Positions 29,940-40,592 of a DNA stretch of 64,000 nucleotides are shown here, in pieces. How positions within the stretch are numbered: position 1 is the first letter of the stretch; the number at the start of each line of letters is the position of its first letter. The notes beneath the pieces were generated by a model that saw only the letters and a list, made by a program, of their open reading frames with translations, had not been told where the DNA came from and did no database searches. The DNA is from Kutzneria buriramensis (GTDB lineage Bacteria > Actinomycetota > Actinomycetes > Mycobacteriales > Pseudonocardiaceae): NCBI RefSeq assembly GCF_003387475.1, contig NZ_QUNO01000032.1:16303-80302 (forward strand), read 5' to 3'. The position numbers and the translations under genes were made by a program.

Positions 29940-30324
29940 TTGTCACAGCATGTACGACAGCGACCACGCCAGCCACGCCCTGGGCATCGTCATCGAACAG
30001 GACGATCCCGGCACGGCCACCGCCACCATGACCGTCACCGCGCAGATGCTCAACGGCCACGGCATCGCCCACGGCGGTTACGTCTTCCTGCTCGCCGACA
30101 CCGCGTTCGCCTATGCCTGCAACAGCTACGGGCCGGTGACCGTCGCCCAGTCGGGCCAGGTGACCTTCCTGCGGCCGGCCGCGCTCGGCGACGAACTGGT
30201 CGCAAGGGCAGCGGAACGCGATCGTTTTGGTCGAAACGGCATCTACGACGTGACGGTCACACGAACGGACGGCGTCGTGATAGCGGAGTTCCGCGGCCAC
30301 AGCCGCGAGACGGCTCAGCGCTGA
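29932..30324 (+). CDS. paaI: PaaI-family hotdog acyl-CoA thioesterase
   Basis: 130 aa single hotdog domain. The PaaI signature is present (NGHGIAHGGYVFLLADTAFAYACNS, with the catalytic Asp in ADTA). The family hydrolyses hydroxyphenylacetyl-CoA and other dead-end acyl-CoAs. It may start at ATG 29932 or at ATG 29950 (MYDSDHASHALG, the usual family start). No other paa catabolic genes are nearby. It is convergent with the glycosyltransferase gene, 6 bp apart. Confidence 0.85.
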   Translation: MVDCHSMYDSDHASHALGIVIEQDDPGTATATMTVTAQMLNGHGIAHGGYVFLLADTAFAYACNSYGPVTVAQSGQVTFLRPAALGDELVARAAERDRFGRNGIYDVTVTRTDGVVIAEFRGHSRETAQR

Positions 30325-30330
30325 CCGACC

Positions 30331-31323
30331 TCACCGTTGGGGGGCGACGACCGACGTCCAGCTGTGCAACGCCTTCTCCAGCGCCAGGGCGGAATCGCTG
30401 CTGTCCATCGCCTCGGTGGTGCGCAGGCCGCCGGCGGTGAGCCGGGTGCGCAGGTCGCGGTCCAGCATCAGGCGGACCAGCGACTCGGCCATCGTGTTCA
30501 CGTCGCCGGCCTCGACCAGCAGGCTGTTGCGGTCGTGTTCGGCGAAGTCCTCGACGGCGCTGCCGCGGACGCCGACCACCGCCGAGCCGCACGCCATGGC
30601 CTGGGCGCTGCTCACGGCATCACCGAGGTGCACGGCGTCGCGCTGGTACACCTGCCGTACCAACTCGTAGGTGGGCAGCGCCCTCAGGTAGCGAATCCAG
30701 AGCGGCAGTCGCTCCGGGCGGCGACCGGCGCCGAAGGCGGTGACCTCCATGGTGGGCAGCAATGCCCTGGTCCGCTCCAACGCCTCCAACGCGGTCGCCG
30801 CCCCGGAGTCCGGTCCCACCAGCACGCTCACCCGGTGCCCGCGCGGCAGCGCCGGATGTGGCGGCCGGAAGACCGCTAGATTGAGACCCTGGGACACGAC
30901 CGTCACGGCGGAACTGGGCACACCGAGTCCATTCAGGACGCCGGCGAGGCGCTCCGACGTGGCAATCTTGGGCACGGCCAGCCGCAGCCCGGGGTCCGCC
31001 TCCCACTGCTCACGGGACTGAACCAGCTGCCCTGCCCGGCCGTGGCGGTCGGACAACGCGGGCAGCAGCTTCGACGTGCTGGCGTCGGTGGCCAGCACGA
31101 CATCCCCGTCCGGCACGACGTCCGGGGTCAGCCGCGCGGTCGTCACGACCCGCACCGAGGACGGCACACGACCCCTGCGCGACCAGCCGGGCACCCGAAG
31201 CCCGGCCCGCTCGCGCAGCCTGACCACGCTGATCTCGTGGCCACGAGCCGCCAACTCGTCGGCATATCCCTGGATCACCTGCGCACCGACAACCGGTGTC
31301 GGACACACAAAGGTGACGCGCAT
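30331..31323 (-). CDS. GT-B fold glycosyltransferase, family 4-like
   Basis: 330 aa. N-terminal MRVTFVCPTPVVGAQVIQGYADELAARGH is typical of GT4; the C-terminal half has VSVLVGPDSGAATALEAL and AMACGSAVVGVRGSAVEDFAEHDRNSLLVEAGD, the nucleotide-sugar-binding helix region with the usual catalytic Glu region partly altered (AVEDF). It is probably cytoplasmic or peripheral. It is divergent from the initiating sugar transferase, across a 415-bp gap, and marks the left end of the polysaccharide locus. Confidence 0.75.
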   Translation of the reverse strand: MRVTFVCPTPVVGAQVIQGYADELAARGHEISVVRLRERAGLRVPGWSRRGRVPSSVRVVTTARLTPDVVPDGDVVLATDASTSKLLPALSDRHGRAGQLVQSREQWEADPGLRLAVPKIATSERLAGVLNGLGVPSSAVTVVSQGLNLAVFRPPHPALPRGHRVSVLVGPDSGAATALEALERTRALLPTMEVTAFGAGRRPERLPLWIRYLRALPTYELVRQVYQRDAVHLGDAVSSAQAMACGSAVVGVRGSAVEDFAEHDRNSLLVEAGDVNTMAESLVRLMLDRDLRTRLTAGGLRTTEAMDSSDSALALEKALHSWTSVVAPQR

Positions 31324-31738
31324 ACCGGCACTCCACTCCACTAGAGACGTCAGATGCCCCGCACATCGAGCACGGGGCCCCGACGTTACGACCCCTGGGG
31401 GCCGCACCCGGTTCAACTGCGCCACCCCCGCCGGGGTTATGCGGCCGTTCAGCCCAATCCGCGACCACACCGCCGGATCCGCGGTCACGCTTGGTAGCCG
31501 AGGCGAGGGTCGTTGCGCTGAACGTCGCAGCGCCGCTGAGCTGAGCGGCGCAACCCATCCCTCGACCAGGTGATCAGCATGGATCTGTTGCCTGCCAAGC
31601 GAATCCTTCGCTGTAACGAGATCAGCGCGAAAGCCGAGAAGGATCGTGGACGTCCACCTGGAACTCCGCTGTTCATCACAGTTGACGCGCCCACGCGGCG
31701 CGAGGTCGTCGCAGTCGGTCCTGCACAAGGGAATGTGT
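31324..31738. other. Divergent intergenic region of the polysaccharide locus
   Basis: 415 bp between a minus-strand glycosyltransferase and the plus-strand initiating transferase. No coding region with a plausible ribosome binding site is seen. One 8-bp GC hairpin (GCGCCGCT, 31530-31537, with 31544-31551) lies in the middle. A TTGACG at 31681-31686 region is a possible -35 for the plus strand. I do not recognise a riboswitch class. Confidence 0.5.
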
Positions 31739-33262
31739 ATGAGAGGGCAACCGAGGGGGACCCCCAGGATGGCACTGCTGCCGCACGAGCACTCGCACCT
31801 GTTGGCTGTCACGTCCACCCGCTGGCACGGCCGGCACCGCCACCACCGGTCCCCGCTCACCGTATGGGAGAGCCGGTACCGGACCGCGGTGATCATGTCC
31901 GACGTGCTGGCCACCGCCATCGCCACGCTGCTCGCCACCGTCCTGATCGGACGCGAGCTGCCCGACTACCTGGGCCAGCTGCCACGGCTGGTCAGCGTCG
32001 CCGCTCTACTCATAGTGGTCGCCGCGCTGCCGGCGAACCGCGCGTGGGACCCGAAGGTGCTGGGTCAGGGCGCGGAAGAGTTCCGAAGACTGGGAAAGGC
32101 GCTCATCGCGACCGCCGTGACACTGTCGGTCGCCGGTGTCGCCTTCGAGCTGACCCACCTGCGGTTATGGGTGTTCTTCGTGGTGCCGGCGGTCGGGGCG
32201 GTCGCGTTCCCCGGCCGCTACCTGCTGCGCAGGCTGCTGCACAGCCGCCGGGCCAAGGGCGAGTGCCTGCTCCCGGTGATGGCGGCCGGCAGCGTGGAGT
32301 GGGCCGCCGACCTGATCGCCCGCACCCGCAAGGAGCCGCACAACGGCTGGCGCGTCGAGGCGCTGTGCACGCCGGACGGTTTCGGCGCGGACGGCGGCCA
32401 GGAGGTCGCCGGCGTGCCGGTCGTCGGCGGGCTCGGCGACCTGACCGAACGGGCACAGCCCGGCGGCTACCGGGTCGTCGCCGTGGCCGCCGATCCATAT
32501 TGGACTCCCATGCAGCTCCAGCGGCTGGCCTGGGAGCTGGAGGACACCGAGTCCGAGCTGGTGGTCGCGCCGGTGCTGATGGAGCTGGCCGGGCCGCGGC
32601 TGCACGTGTCCGGTGTGGTCGGCATGCCACTGCTGCGGGTGCAGGCGCCGACCTTCGGCCGGGCCAAGCGGGTGATCAAGAACATCGTCGACCGGATCGG
32701 CGCGCTGCTGCTGCTCACGCTGCTCGCGCCGGTGCTGCTGGCCATCGCGGTGATCGTCAAGACCGACGACGGCGGCCCGGTGCTGTTCCGGCAGAAGCGG
32801 GTCGGCCAGGGCGGCAAGCCGTTCACCATGTGGAAGTTCCGCACCATGGTGGTCAACGCCGACGCGCTGCTCGACCAGCTGCGCGCCAGCAACCAGGGCG
32901 CGGGGCCGTTGTTCAAGATGCGCCAGGACCCCCGGATCACCGGGCCGGGGCGGCTGCTGCGCCGCTACTCGCTGGACGAGCTGCCGCAGCTGGTGAACGT
33001 GCTGACCGGCGCGATGTCGCTGGTCGGGCCGCGGCCGCCGCTGCCGCACGAGGTCGAGCAGTACGGCTCGGACGCCGGCCGGCGACTGCTCGTCAAGCCG
33101 GGGCTGACCGGGCTGTGGCAGATCAGCGGGCGCAGCGACCTGCCGTGGGAGGAAGCGCTGCGACTGGACCTGCGGTACGTGGAGGACTGGTCGCTGGCGC
33201 TGGACGCCATCATCCTGTGGAAGACCGTTCGCGCCGTGTTCAGCGGGGCGGGTGCGTACTGA
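31739..33262 (+). CDS. Polyprenyl-phosphate sugar-1-phosphate transferase (initiating, WbaP/CpsE type)
   Basis: 507 aa. Four to five N-terminal helices, a CoA-binding-like middle domain, and the C-terminal bacterial sugar transferase domain with the KRVGQGGKPFTMWKFRTM, RRYSLDELPQL, MSLVGPRPPLPHEV and KPGLTGLWQISGRSDL motifs. It starts repeat-unit synthesis by moving a sugar phosphate to undecaprenyl phosphate. ATG 31739 has AAGGGA 6 nt upstream; ATG 31769 is also possible. It is the first plus-strand gene of the exopolysaccharide operon. Confidence 0.9.
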   Translation: MRGQPRGTPRMALLPHEHSHLLAVTSTRWHGRHRHHRSPLTVWESRYRTAVIMSDVLATAIATLLATVLIGRELPDYLGQLPRLVSVAALLIVVAALPANRAWDPKVLGQGAEEFRRLGKALIATAVTLSVAGVAFELTHLRLWVFFVVPAVGAVAFPGRYLLRRLLHSRRAKGECLLPVMAAGSVEWAADLIARTRKEPHNGWRVEALCTPDGFGADGGQEVAGVPVVGGLGDLTERAQPGGYRVVAVAADPYWTPMQLQRLAWELEDTESELVVAPVLMELAGPRLHVSGVVGMPLLRVQAPTFGRAKRVIKNIVDRIGALLLLTLLAPVLLAIAVIVKTDDGGPVLFRQKRVGQGGKPFTMWKFRTMVVNADALLDQLRASNQGAGPLFKMRQDPRITGPGRLLRRYSLDELPQLVNVLTGAMSLVGPRPPLPHEVEQYGSDAGRRLLVKPGLTGLWQISGRSDLPWEEALRLDLRYVEDWSLALDAIILWKTVRAVFSGAGAY

Positions 33263-33263
33263 C

Positions 33264-34175
33264 ATGGCCGGCTGGCAGGGAGTCAGGGCTCTGGTGACCG
33301 GCGGGACCGGCTTCATCGGTTCCCATCTCGTGCGACGGCTGGCCGGACTCGGCGCGGTCGTGCACGCGGTGAGCCGCCGGGTGCGAGAGCACGTGGACGG
33401 CGGGGAGACCTGGCACGTCGCCGATCTTTGCGACGCCGACCAGGTCGGCGAGGTGATCCGCGAGGTCGAGCCGGAGGTGGTGTTCCACCTGGCGAGCGAG
33501 GTGACCGGCGCGCGCGAGGTGCGGATGGTCCGGCCGACCCTGGAGAGCAATCTGGACAGCGCGGTCAACCTGCTGACGGCCGTCGCCGACGTGGCGCCGG
33601 CCGGCCGGCTGGTGCTGGCCGGCTCGGTCGAGGAGCCGCGGCTGTCCGACGGCGACACGGTGCCGTGTTCGCCGTACGCGGTGGCCAAGTGGGCGGTCTC
33701 CGGCTACGCGAGAATGTTTCACGAGCTGTGGCGCCTGCCGGTCACGACGCTGCGCATCGGCATGGTGTACGGCCCAGGGCAACAGGATCTGCGCAAGCTC
33801 ATCCCGTATGTGACGACCGCGTTGCTGCGCGGTGAAGTCCCCGAGCTGGGCAGCGGAACCCGGCTGGTGGACTGGGTGTACGTCGACGACGTGGTCGACG
33901 CGTTCCTGGCCGCGGCGAGCTCGGAGCAGGCGCCGGGGCAAGCGTTCGACATCGCCTCGGGCACGCAGCTGTCGATCCGGGACACCGTCGAACTGCTGGC
34001 GAAGATCATCGGCGCCGAGCAGCAGCCGCGCTTCGGCGCGGTCGCGGACCGGCCGCTGGACCGGCCGCAGGTGGCCGACATCGCGCCGGCCGGTGAACTG
34101 CTGGGGTGGCGTCCGCGTATCGGTCTGGAGACCGGGCTGCGCCGCACGGCGGACTGGTATTCCTCCACACTGTAA
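33264..34175 (+). CDS. NAD-dependent epimerase/dehydratase (extended SDR)
   Basis: 303 aa. Rossmann TGGTGFIGSHLVRRL, active-site YAVAK (Tyr-x3-Lys), substrate region RIGMVYGPGQQDLRKL and VDWVYVDDVVDAF. It acts on an NDP-sugar; the exact reaction cannot be assigned. ATG 33264 is 1 bp after the transferase stop; GTG 33252, which overlaps that gene and has GGGGCGG before it, is an alternative. Confidence 0.83.
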   Translation: MAGWQGVRALVTGGTGFIGSHLVRRLAGLGAVVHAVSRRVREHVDGGETWHVADLCDADQVGEVIREVEPEVVFHLASEVTGAREVRMVRPTLESNLDSAVNLLTAVADVAPAGRLVLAGSVEEPRLSDGDTVPCSPYAVAKWAVSGYARMFHELWRLPVTTLRIGMVYGPGQQDLRKLIPYVTTALLRGEVPELGSGTRLVDWVYVDDVVDAFLAAASSEQAPGQAFDIASGTQLSIRDTVELLAKIIGAEQQPRFGAVADRPLDRPQVADIAPAGELLGWRPRIGLETGLRRTADWYSSTL

Positions 34176-34242
34176 CGAATTCGGGCGGAACGTCCGATAT
34201 AGCGGGTGATTCGACGTCGTGCGCTTGGAGGTGGGGACGATC

Positions 34243-34911
34243 ATGTCTCGCTCGGTCGTCAACCTCACGGTGCACGGCGTCGGGCCGACCGACCGGCCGC
34301 TGGAGCCGAACGAGGACCAGACCTGGGTCACCGTCGAGCAGTTCGAGCAGGTGCTCGACGCGGCCGTGGGCCGGCCGGACGTGCGGATCACCTTCGACGA
34401 CGGCAACGCCTCCGACGTCGAGATCGCGTTGCCCCGCCTGGTGGAACGCGGCCTCACGGCGGATTTCTTCGTGCTGGCGGGACTGATCGGGCAACCCGGC
34501 CGGATCGACCTGGACGGCCTGCACGAGCTGATGAAGGCCGGCATGCGGATCGGCTCGCACGGCTGGTCGCACCGCAACTGGCGGCGGCTGACCGACGCGC
34601 AGGCCCGCGAGGAGATCGTGCAGGCGGCCGACGTGCTGGCCGATCTCACCGGCGAAGTGGTCACCGAGGTGGCGATCCCGTTCGGCTCCTACGACCGGCA
34701 CGTGCTGCGCCGGCTGCGCCGGGCCGGCGTGCAGCGGGTGTACACCAGCGACGGCGGCCGGGCCACTGCCGGCTCCTGGCTGCAACCCCGCAACAGTTTG
34801 CGCCACGACAGCGGGGCCAAGTGGGCGCACGAGGTGCTCACGGGGAGGCCATCCGTGCCCGTCCGGGCCCGCCGAACAGCCGCACGGGCGATCAAACGTC
34901 TGCGTGGTTGA
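34243..34911 (+). CDS. Polysaccharide deacetylase (NodB fold)
   Basis: 222 aa. Motif 1 TFDDG with Asp52/Asp53 and motif 2 SHGWSH with His106 and His110 give the metal triad; AIPFGSYDRHVL matches motif 3. There is no signal peptide, so it probably acts in the cytoplasm on a lipid-linked or nucleotide-linked N-acetyl sugar. ATG 34243 follows GGAGGTGGGG; GTG 34219 is the alternative. Confidence 0.85.
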   Translation: MSRSVVNLTVHGVGPTDRPLEPNEDQTWVTVEQFEQVLDAAVGRPDVRITFDDGNASDVEIALPRLVERGLTADFFVLAGLIGQPGRIDLDGLHELMKAGMRIGSHGWSHRNWRRLTDAQAREEIVQAADVLADLTGEVVTEVAIPFGSYDRHVLRRLRRAGVQRVYTSDGGRATAGSWLQPRNSLRHDSGAKWAHEVLTGRPSVPVRARRTAARAIKRLRG

Positions 34912-34976
34912 CCGGTAACTCGTTGTCGCGCAAGGGTTCCGGTAACGTGCGCCGCGCTGCGCACGATGACGTGCAC

Positions 34977-35891
34977 ATGAGGGCACGGACCGCGATCGTG
35001 GTCGTCACCTACAACAGCGCGCCGGTGCTGGCCGACTGCCTGCGCTCCTTGGCGCAAGGGGCCGATGGCGTCGAGCTCGACGCCGTGGTCGTGGTCGACA
35101 ACGCGTCGCGCGACGGCACGCTGGAGTTGGCCGAGTCGTTCACCGACCTTCCGATGAGGACGGTCCAAATGGGCCGCAACGCCGGCTACGCCGCCGGCAT
35201 CAACGCCGGCGTCAACGAGCTGGACCTGGCCGTGCTGGACTCCATTCTGGTGATCAACCCGGACTGCCGGCTCACGCACGGCGGCCTGGCGACGCTCGCG
35301 AAGACACTGACAGTGCCCGGATGCGGCATCGCGGTGCCGCGACTGGTCAATCCGGATGGATCTCTCCAGCCGTCGCTGCGCCGGATGCCCACTGTGCGTA
35401 GAGCGTTGGTGGAGGCCGTGATCGGCGGTGTGCGGGCCGGCCGGATCGGCAAGCTCGGCGAACTGGTCACCGACCCCCGGGAGTACGAGCGGCCGGCGCC
35501 GGCGGCCTGGGCGACCGGCGCGGCGATGCTCATCTCGGTCAACGCGCTGCTCCAGACCGGCCCGTGGGACGAGTCTTTCCTCCTCTACAGCGAGGAGACC
35601 GAGTTCGCGCTGCGCGCGGCCGACCGCGGCTGGGCGCTGTGGTACGAGCCGGATGCCGTGGTCGAGCACATCGGCGGCGACTCCAGCACGAATCCCACGC
35701 TGGCCGCGCTGTTGACGGTGAACAAGGTGCGGCTGTTCCGTCGCCGCCGCGGGCTCGTGCCGGCGCTGGCCTACTACTTCGCTGTAATACTTGGAGAGTC
35801 GGCACGGGCGATGGCCGGCCGGCAGACCTCGAAGGCCTCGGTCGCCGCGCTGCTGCGGCCGTCCCGTCGAATCCAGACCCTGGCCAGCTGA
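34977..35891 (+). CDS. Family 2 glycosyltransferase (rhamnosyltransferase-like)
   Basis: 304 aa GT-A enzyme: AIVVVTYNSAPVLADCL, VVVDNASRDGT, NAGYAAGINAG, ILVINPDCRL (DxD-like NPD), WATGAAMLISVNAL and WDESFLLYSEETEFALRA. This pattern matches the cytoplasmic WbbL/rhamnosyltransferase-like subgroup. The start at ATG 34977 has a weak ribosome binding site; GTG 34971 is possible. Its stop overlaps the next gene (TGATG). Confidence 0.87.
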   Translation: MRARTAIVVVTYNSAPVLADCLRSLAQGADGVELDAVVVVDNASRDGTLELAESFTDLPMRTVQMGRNAGYAAGINAGVNELDLAVLDSILVINPDCRLTHGGLATLAKTLTVPGCGIAVPRLVNPDGSLQPSLRRMPTVRRALVEAVIGGVRAGRIGKLGELVTDPREYERPAPAAWATGAAMLISVNALLQTGPWDESFLLYSEETEFALRAADRGWALWYEPDAVVEHIGGDSSTNPTLAALLTVNKVRLFRRRRGLVPALAYYFAVILGESARAMAGRQTSKASVAALLRPSRRIQTLAS

Positions 35892-36940
35892 TGCGCTGGT
35901 TGACGTTCGACGCGCTCGGGGCGCGTGAACTCGATGCGTGGCACACCTTGCGGGCCGGCAACGCGGCACTGGACAGTCCGTACTTCCACCCGGGTTTCGC
36001 CGCCGCCGTGCACGCGAGCGGTCGCACCGTGCACGTCGCGGTCGACTCCGACGCCGACGGCCGGATCCGAGCGTTGCTGCCCGGTCACCGTGAGGGATCG
36101 ACGCTGCGGCCGGTCGGGTGGCCCGGCGCCGACTTCCAGGGGCCGATCCTGGCCGCCGGGGACTCCTTCTCCCCCTTGGCATTGCTCTCCGGTGGTGTGC
36201 GCTCGTTCGAGTTCGATCATCTGGTGGAAGGGGATGCGGCGTTCGAGCCGTGGATCCGGTCACGCCGGGTGTCGCCGTATCTCGACGTGCGCGGAGGTCT
36301 GGACGGCTACCTCGGCCGCGCGTCGAAGTCGGGACGGGACAACATCTCCCAGGCCCGGCGGCGCACGGCGAAGGCGGAGCGCGAGCTCGGGCCGGTGAAG
36401 TTCCAGGTGGACGTCGTCGACGAGGACCTGTTGCGCCAAGTGGTGGAACTCAAGCGCGGCCAGTACCGGGCAACCGGCGCAAGGGACTTCTTCGCGGAGC
36501 CCGATCGGCTCAACCTCTTGCACCGCTTGCTTCACACCCGCGAGGACGGCTTCGCCGGCATACTGTCCACAGTGCACGCCGGGCCGAACTTGATCGCGGC
36601 TCATTTCGGCATCCGCTCGGATTCGGTGCTGCACTGGTGGTTCCCGGTGTACTCGCCCGAACACGGAAAGCTCGCGCCCGGCTGGATGTTGCTGCGCGAA
36701 CTAGTCATCGCCGCGCCCTCGCTGGGCATCGACCGGATCGATCTGGGCCGGGGCGACGACGAGTACAAGCGGCGGGCCAAGACCGGCGATTCCACCGTGT
36801 GTCAAGGAATCGTCACCCGCAGCTCCAGCCGGCTGGCCCTGCGCAAGCTCGGTGACTCCGTGGTATCGGGCGTGAAGTCCTCGCCCCTGGCGCCGGGACT
36901 GCGCCGAGTGGTGCGAGGGTTGCGGAACCTCAACAGGTAA
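35891..36940 (+). CDS. GNAT-fold acyltransferase (CelD/BioF2-like)
   Basis: 349 aa double-GNAT protein of the type often called cellulose biosynthesis protein CelD. Typical segments: YLDVRGGLDGYLGRASKSGRDNISQARR, AGILSTVHAGPNLIAAHFGIRSDSVLHWWFPVYSPEHGKL and IDRIDLGRGDDEYKRRAKTG. It likely transfers an acyl or aminoacyl group to a sugar of the repeat unit (inference). It is coupled to the upstream glycosyltransferase by TGATG. Confidence 0.8.
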   Translation: MRWLTFDALGARELDAWHTLRAGNAALDSPYFHPGFAAAVHASGRTVHVAVDSDADGRIRALLPGHREGSTLRPVGWPGADFQGPILAAGDSFSPLALLSGGVRSFEFDHLVEGDAAFEPWIRSRRVSPYLDVRGGLDGYLGRASKSGRDNISQARRRTAKAERELGPVKFQVDVVDEDLLRQVVELKRGQYRATGARDFFAEPDRLNLLHRLLHTREDGFAGILSTVHAGPNLIAAHFGIRSDSVLHWWFPVYSPEHGKLAPGWMLLRELVIAAPSLGIDRIDLGRGDDEYKRRAKTGDSTVCQGIVTRSSSRLALRKLGDSVVSGVKSSPLAPGLRRVVRGLRNLNR

Positions 36941-37004
36941 CGAGGCCAACACTTTCCCCGATCATAGGGGCGCGCGCACGTCGAGCGCGATGGAGGCTTC
37001 GCAG

Positions 37005-38325
<1,321 letters not shown>

Positions 38326-38336
<11 letters not shown>

Positions 38337-39504
38337 AGCACTCATCCTGGTGGAGAACCTGTCCGTCCCGTTCGACCGACGCGTGTGGCAGGAGAGCAAG
38401 GCGCTGCGCGACGCCGGCTGGGACGTGCACGTCATCTGTCCACAGGGGACTAAACAGGACCGGGAACCGTACGCCGAGATCGACGGGGTGAAGATCCACC
38501 GGTATCCGCTGAAGGCGGCGACCGGGGGCCCCAGGGGATACCTGTTCGAGTACTCCGCCGCGGTGTGGCACACCTTCCGGCTGGCCCGCAAGATCGGGCC
38601 GGTCGACGTCGTGCACGCCTGCAACCCGCCGGACCTGCTGTTCCTGGTGGCGCGCTGGCTCAAGCGCGGCGGCGCGAAGTTCATCTTCGACCAGCACGAC
38701 CTGGTGCCGGAGCTGTACCTGTCGCGGTTCAACCGCGGCGAGGACTTCCTGTACCGCGCGGTGTGCCGGCTGGAGAAGTCCACCTACGCCACGGCCGACG
38801 TGGTGATCTCCACCAACGAGAGCTACCGGCAGGTCGCGCTCAAGCGCGGCGGCATGGACCCGGACAAGGTGTTCGTGGTCCGCAGCGCGCCGGCGGTGGA
38901 ACGCTTCCACGAGGTGCCCGAGGAGGAGGAACTCCGCAAGGGCAAGCCGCACCTGCTGTGCTACCTCGGCGTGATGGGCCCGCAGGACGGCGTGGACTAC
39001 GCCTTACGCGCGCTGGCCAAGATCCGTGACGAGCTCGGCCGCACCGACTGGCACGCCGTGTTCATGGGCGGCGGCGACACCTTCGACCAGATGGTCGCGC
39101 TGTCGCGAACGCTCGGCCTGGACGACCTCGTCGAGTTCACCGGTCGGGTCAGCGACGCCGACCTGCTGCGCTACCTGTCCGCCGCCGACGTGTGCCTGGC
39201 GCCGGACCCGCTCAACCCGCTCAACGACGTCTCCACCATGAACAAGATCATGGAGTACATGGCGATGTCCAAGCCGATCGTGTCCTTCGACCTGGTCGAG
39301 GCGCGCGTGTCGGCGGACGAGGCGGCCGTGTACGCCGCCGCCAACGACGAGTCGGAGTTCGCCAAGCTGGTGGTGAAACTGCTCGACGACCCGGCCGAGC
39401 GCAAGCGCATGGGCCAGCTGGGCCGGGAGCGCGTGGCCGGACCGCTGTCGTGGGAGAACTCCCGCAGGGCGCTGCTGTCCGCCTACGCCGCGGCGCTGGC
39501 ATGA
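38326..39504 (+). CDS. Family 4 glycosyltransferase
   Basis: 392 aa GT-B enzyme: LILVENLSVPFDRRVWQES, VDVVHACNPPDLLF, DQHDLVPELYLSRF, a second domain with LCYLGVMGPQDGVDYALRA, and MNKIMEYMAMSKPIVSFDLVEAR. It overlaps algD by 11 bp and begins with TTG (38326), the only start in frame that keeps the N-terminal beta strand. It ends in an ATGA overlap with the acyltransferase gene. Confidence 0.88.
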
Positions 39505-40592
39505 GCGAACGGACGGCGGTCGGCGCCCCCGAACGGGGCGCGGCCGCCGTCTCCGCGCGGATTCCGTCCCTGACCGGCCTGCGGTTCGCCGCGGCGCTGC
39601 TGGTGTTCGGCTTCCACGTGCACGCGGAGAACATCTTCCACGACCCGACCGCGCGGTGGCTGCTGGCCTTCGTGTTCGGCCAGGGCGCGGTCGGCGTCGG
39701 CTTCTTCTTCGTGCTCTCCGGCTTCGTGCTGTTCTGGTCCGGAAAACCGGGCATGCCCGCCCGCACGGTGTGGCGGCGGCGCGCCGCGAAGATCGTGCCC
39801 AATCACGTCGTGACGTGGCTGATCGCGCTGGCCGGCATCGTCTACGCGAGCCCGCGCGGTTTCAATGTGGTGTCGTCGGTCGTCGGGCTTTTCCTGCTCC
39901 AGGCCTGGGTTCCGGTGCAGGGCGTGTACTTCGGCGGGAACACGCCGGCATGGTCGCTCTCGTGCGAGGCGGCGTTCTACTTCGCGTTCCCGCTGCTGTA
40001 TTTCTGGATTCGCCGGCTGGCCGAACGTCATTTGTGGCCGGTGGCCATCGCTCTGGTCGCCGCGGTGCTGCTGGTGCCGGTTCTGGTGCTGCCGCTGCCG
40101 ACCTCGACGGCGTACTGGCTGTCCTATGTCTTCCCCGTCACTCGCGCGCTGGAATTCGCGCTCGGCATGGTGCTGGCCCGAATCGTCGCCAGCGGCCGCT
40201 GGATCCGCGTCGGGCTGCTGCCGTCGATGCTGCTGTGCGTGTTCGCGTACTGGCTGTGCGCCTACCTGCCCGGCATGTTCGGCAACGTCGCCGGCACGGT
40301 CATCCCGATCGCGCTGCTGGTCGCGGCGGCCGCCGTCGCCGACATCGAGGGCAGGTGGTCGCCGTGGCGGCACCCGGTGATGGTGTGGCTCGGTGACATC
40401 TCCTTCGCGTTCTACCTGCTGCACCAGCTGGTGATCCGCTTCGTCGGGAAGGCCCTCCACATCGGATCGCTGTCCACGGTCGGGGCGTTGGGCTTGACTG
40501 CGGGGCTGCTGGTCGTCACCGTGGGGGCGGCCTGGCTGCTGTACAACACGGTGGAACTGCCCATGATGCGATTGCTGCGGGGTCGGCGATGA
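39501..40592 (+). CDS. Membrane acyltransferase family 3 (OafA/ExoZ type)
   Basis: 363 aa with about ten helices. Signature RIPSLTGLRFAAALLVFGFHVH at the N-terminus (with the His of the acyltransferase-3 motif) and SLSCEAAFYFAFPLL. It should O-acetylate or otherwise acylate the growing polysaccharide across the membrane. Coupled on both sides by ATGA. Confidence 0.88.
   Translation: MSERTAVGAPERGAAAVSARIPSLTGLRFAAALLVFGFHVHAENIFHDPTARWLLAFVFGQGAVGVGFFFVLSGFVLFWSGKPGMPARTVWRRRAAKIVPNHVVTWLIALAGIVYASPRGFNVVSSVVGLFLLQAWVPVQGVYFGGNTPAWSLSCEAAFYFAFPLLYFWIRRLAERHLWPVAIALVAAVLLVPVLVLPLPTSTAYWLSYVFPVTRALEFALGMVLARIVASGRWIRVGLLPSMLLCVFAYWLCAYLPGMFGNVAGTVIPIALLVAAAAVADIEGRWSPWRHPVMVWLGDISFAFYLLHQLVIRFVGKALHIGSLSTVGALGLTAGLLVVTVGAAWLLYNTVELPMMRLLRGRR

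Noticed and set aside
31530..31551. Riboswitch upstream of the initiating sugar transferase
   Set aside because: Only one 8-bp hairpin is present. The conserved bases of c-di-GMP, ydaO or other riboswitch classes are not seen.
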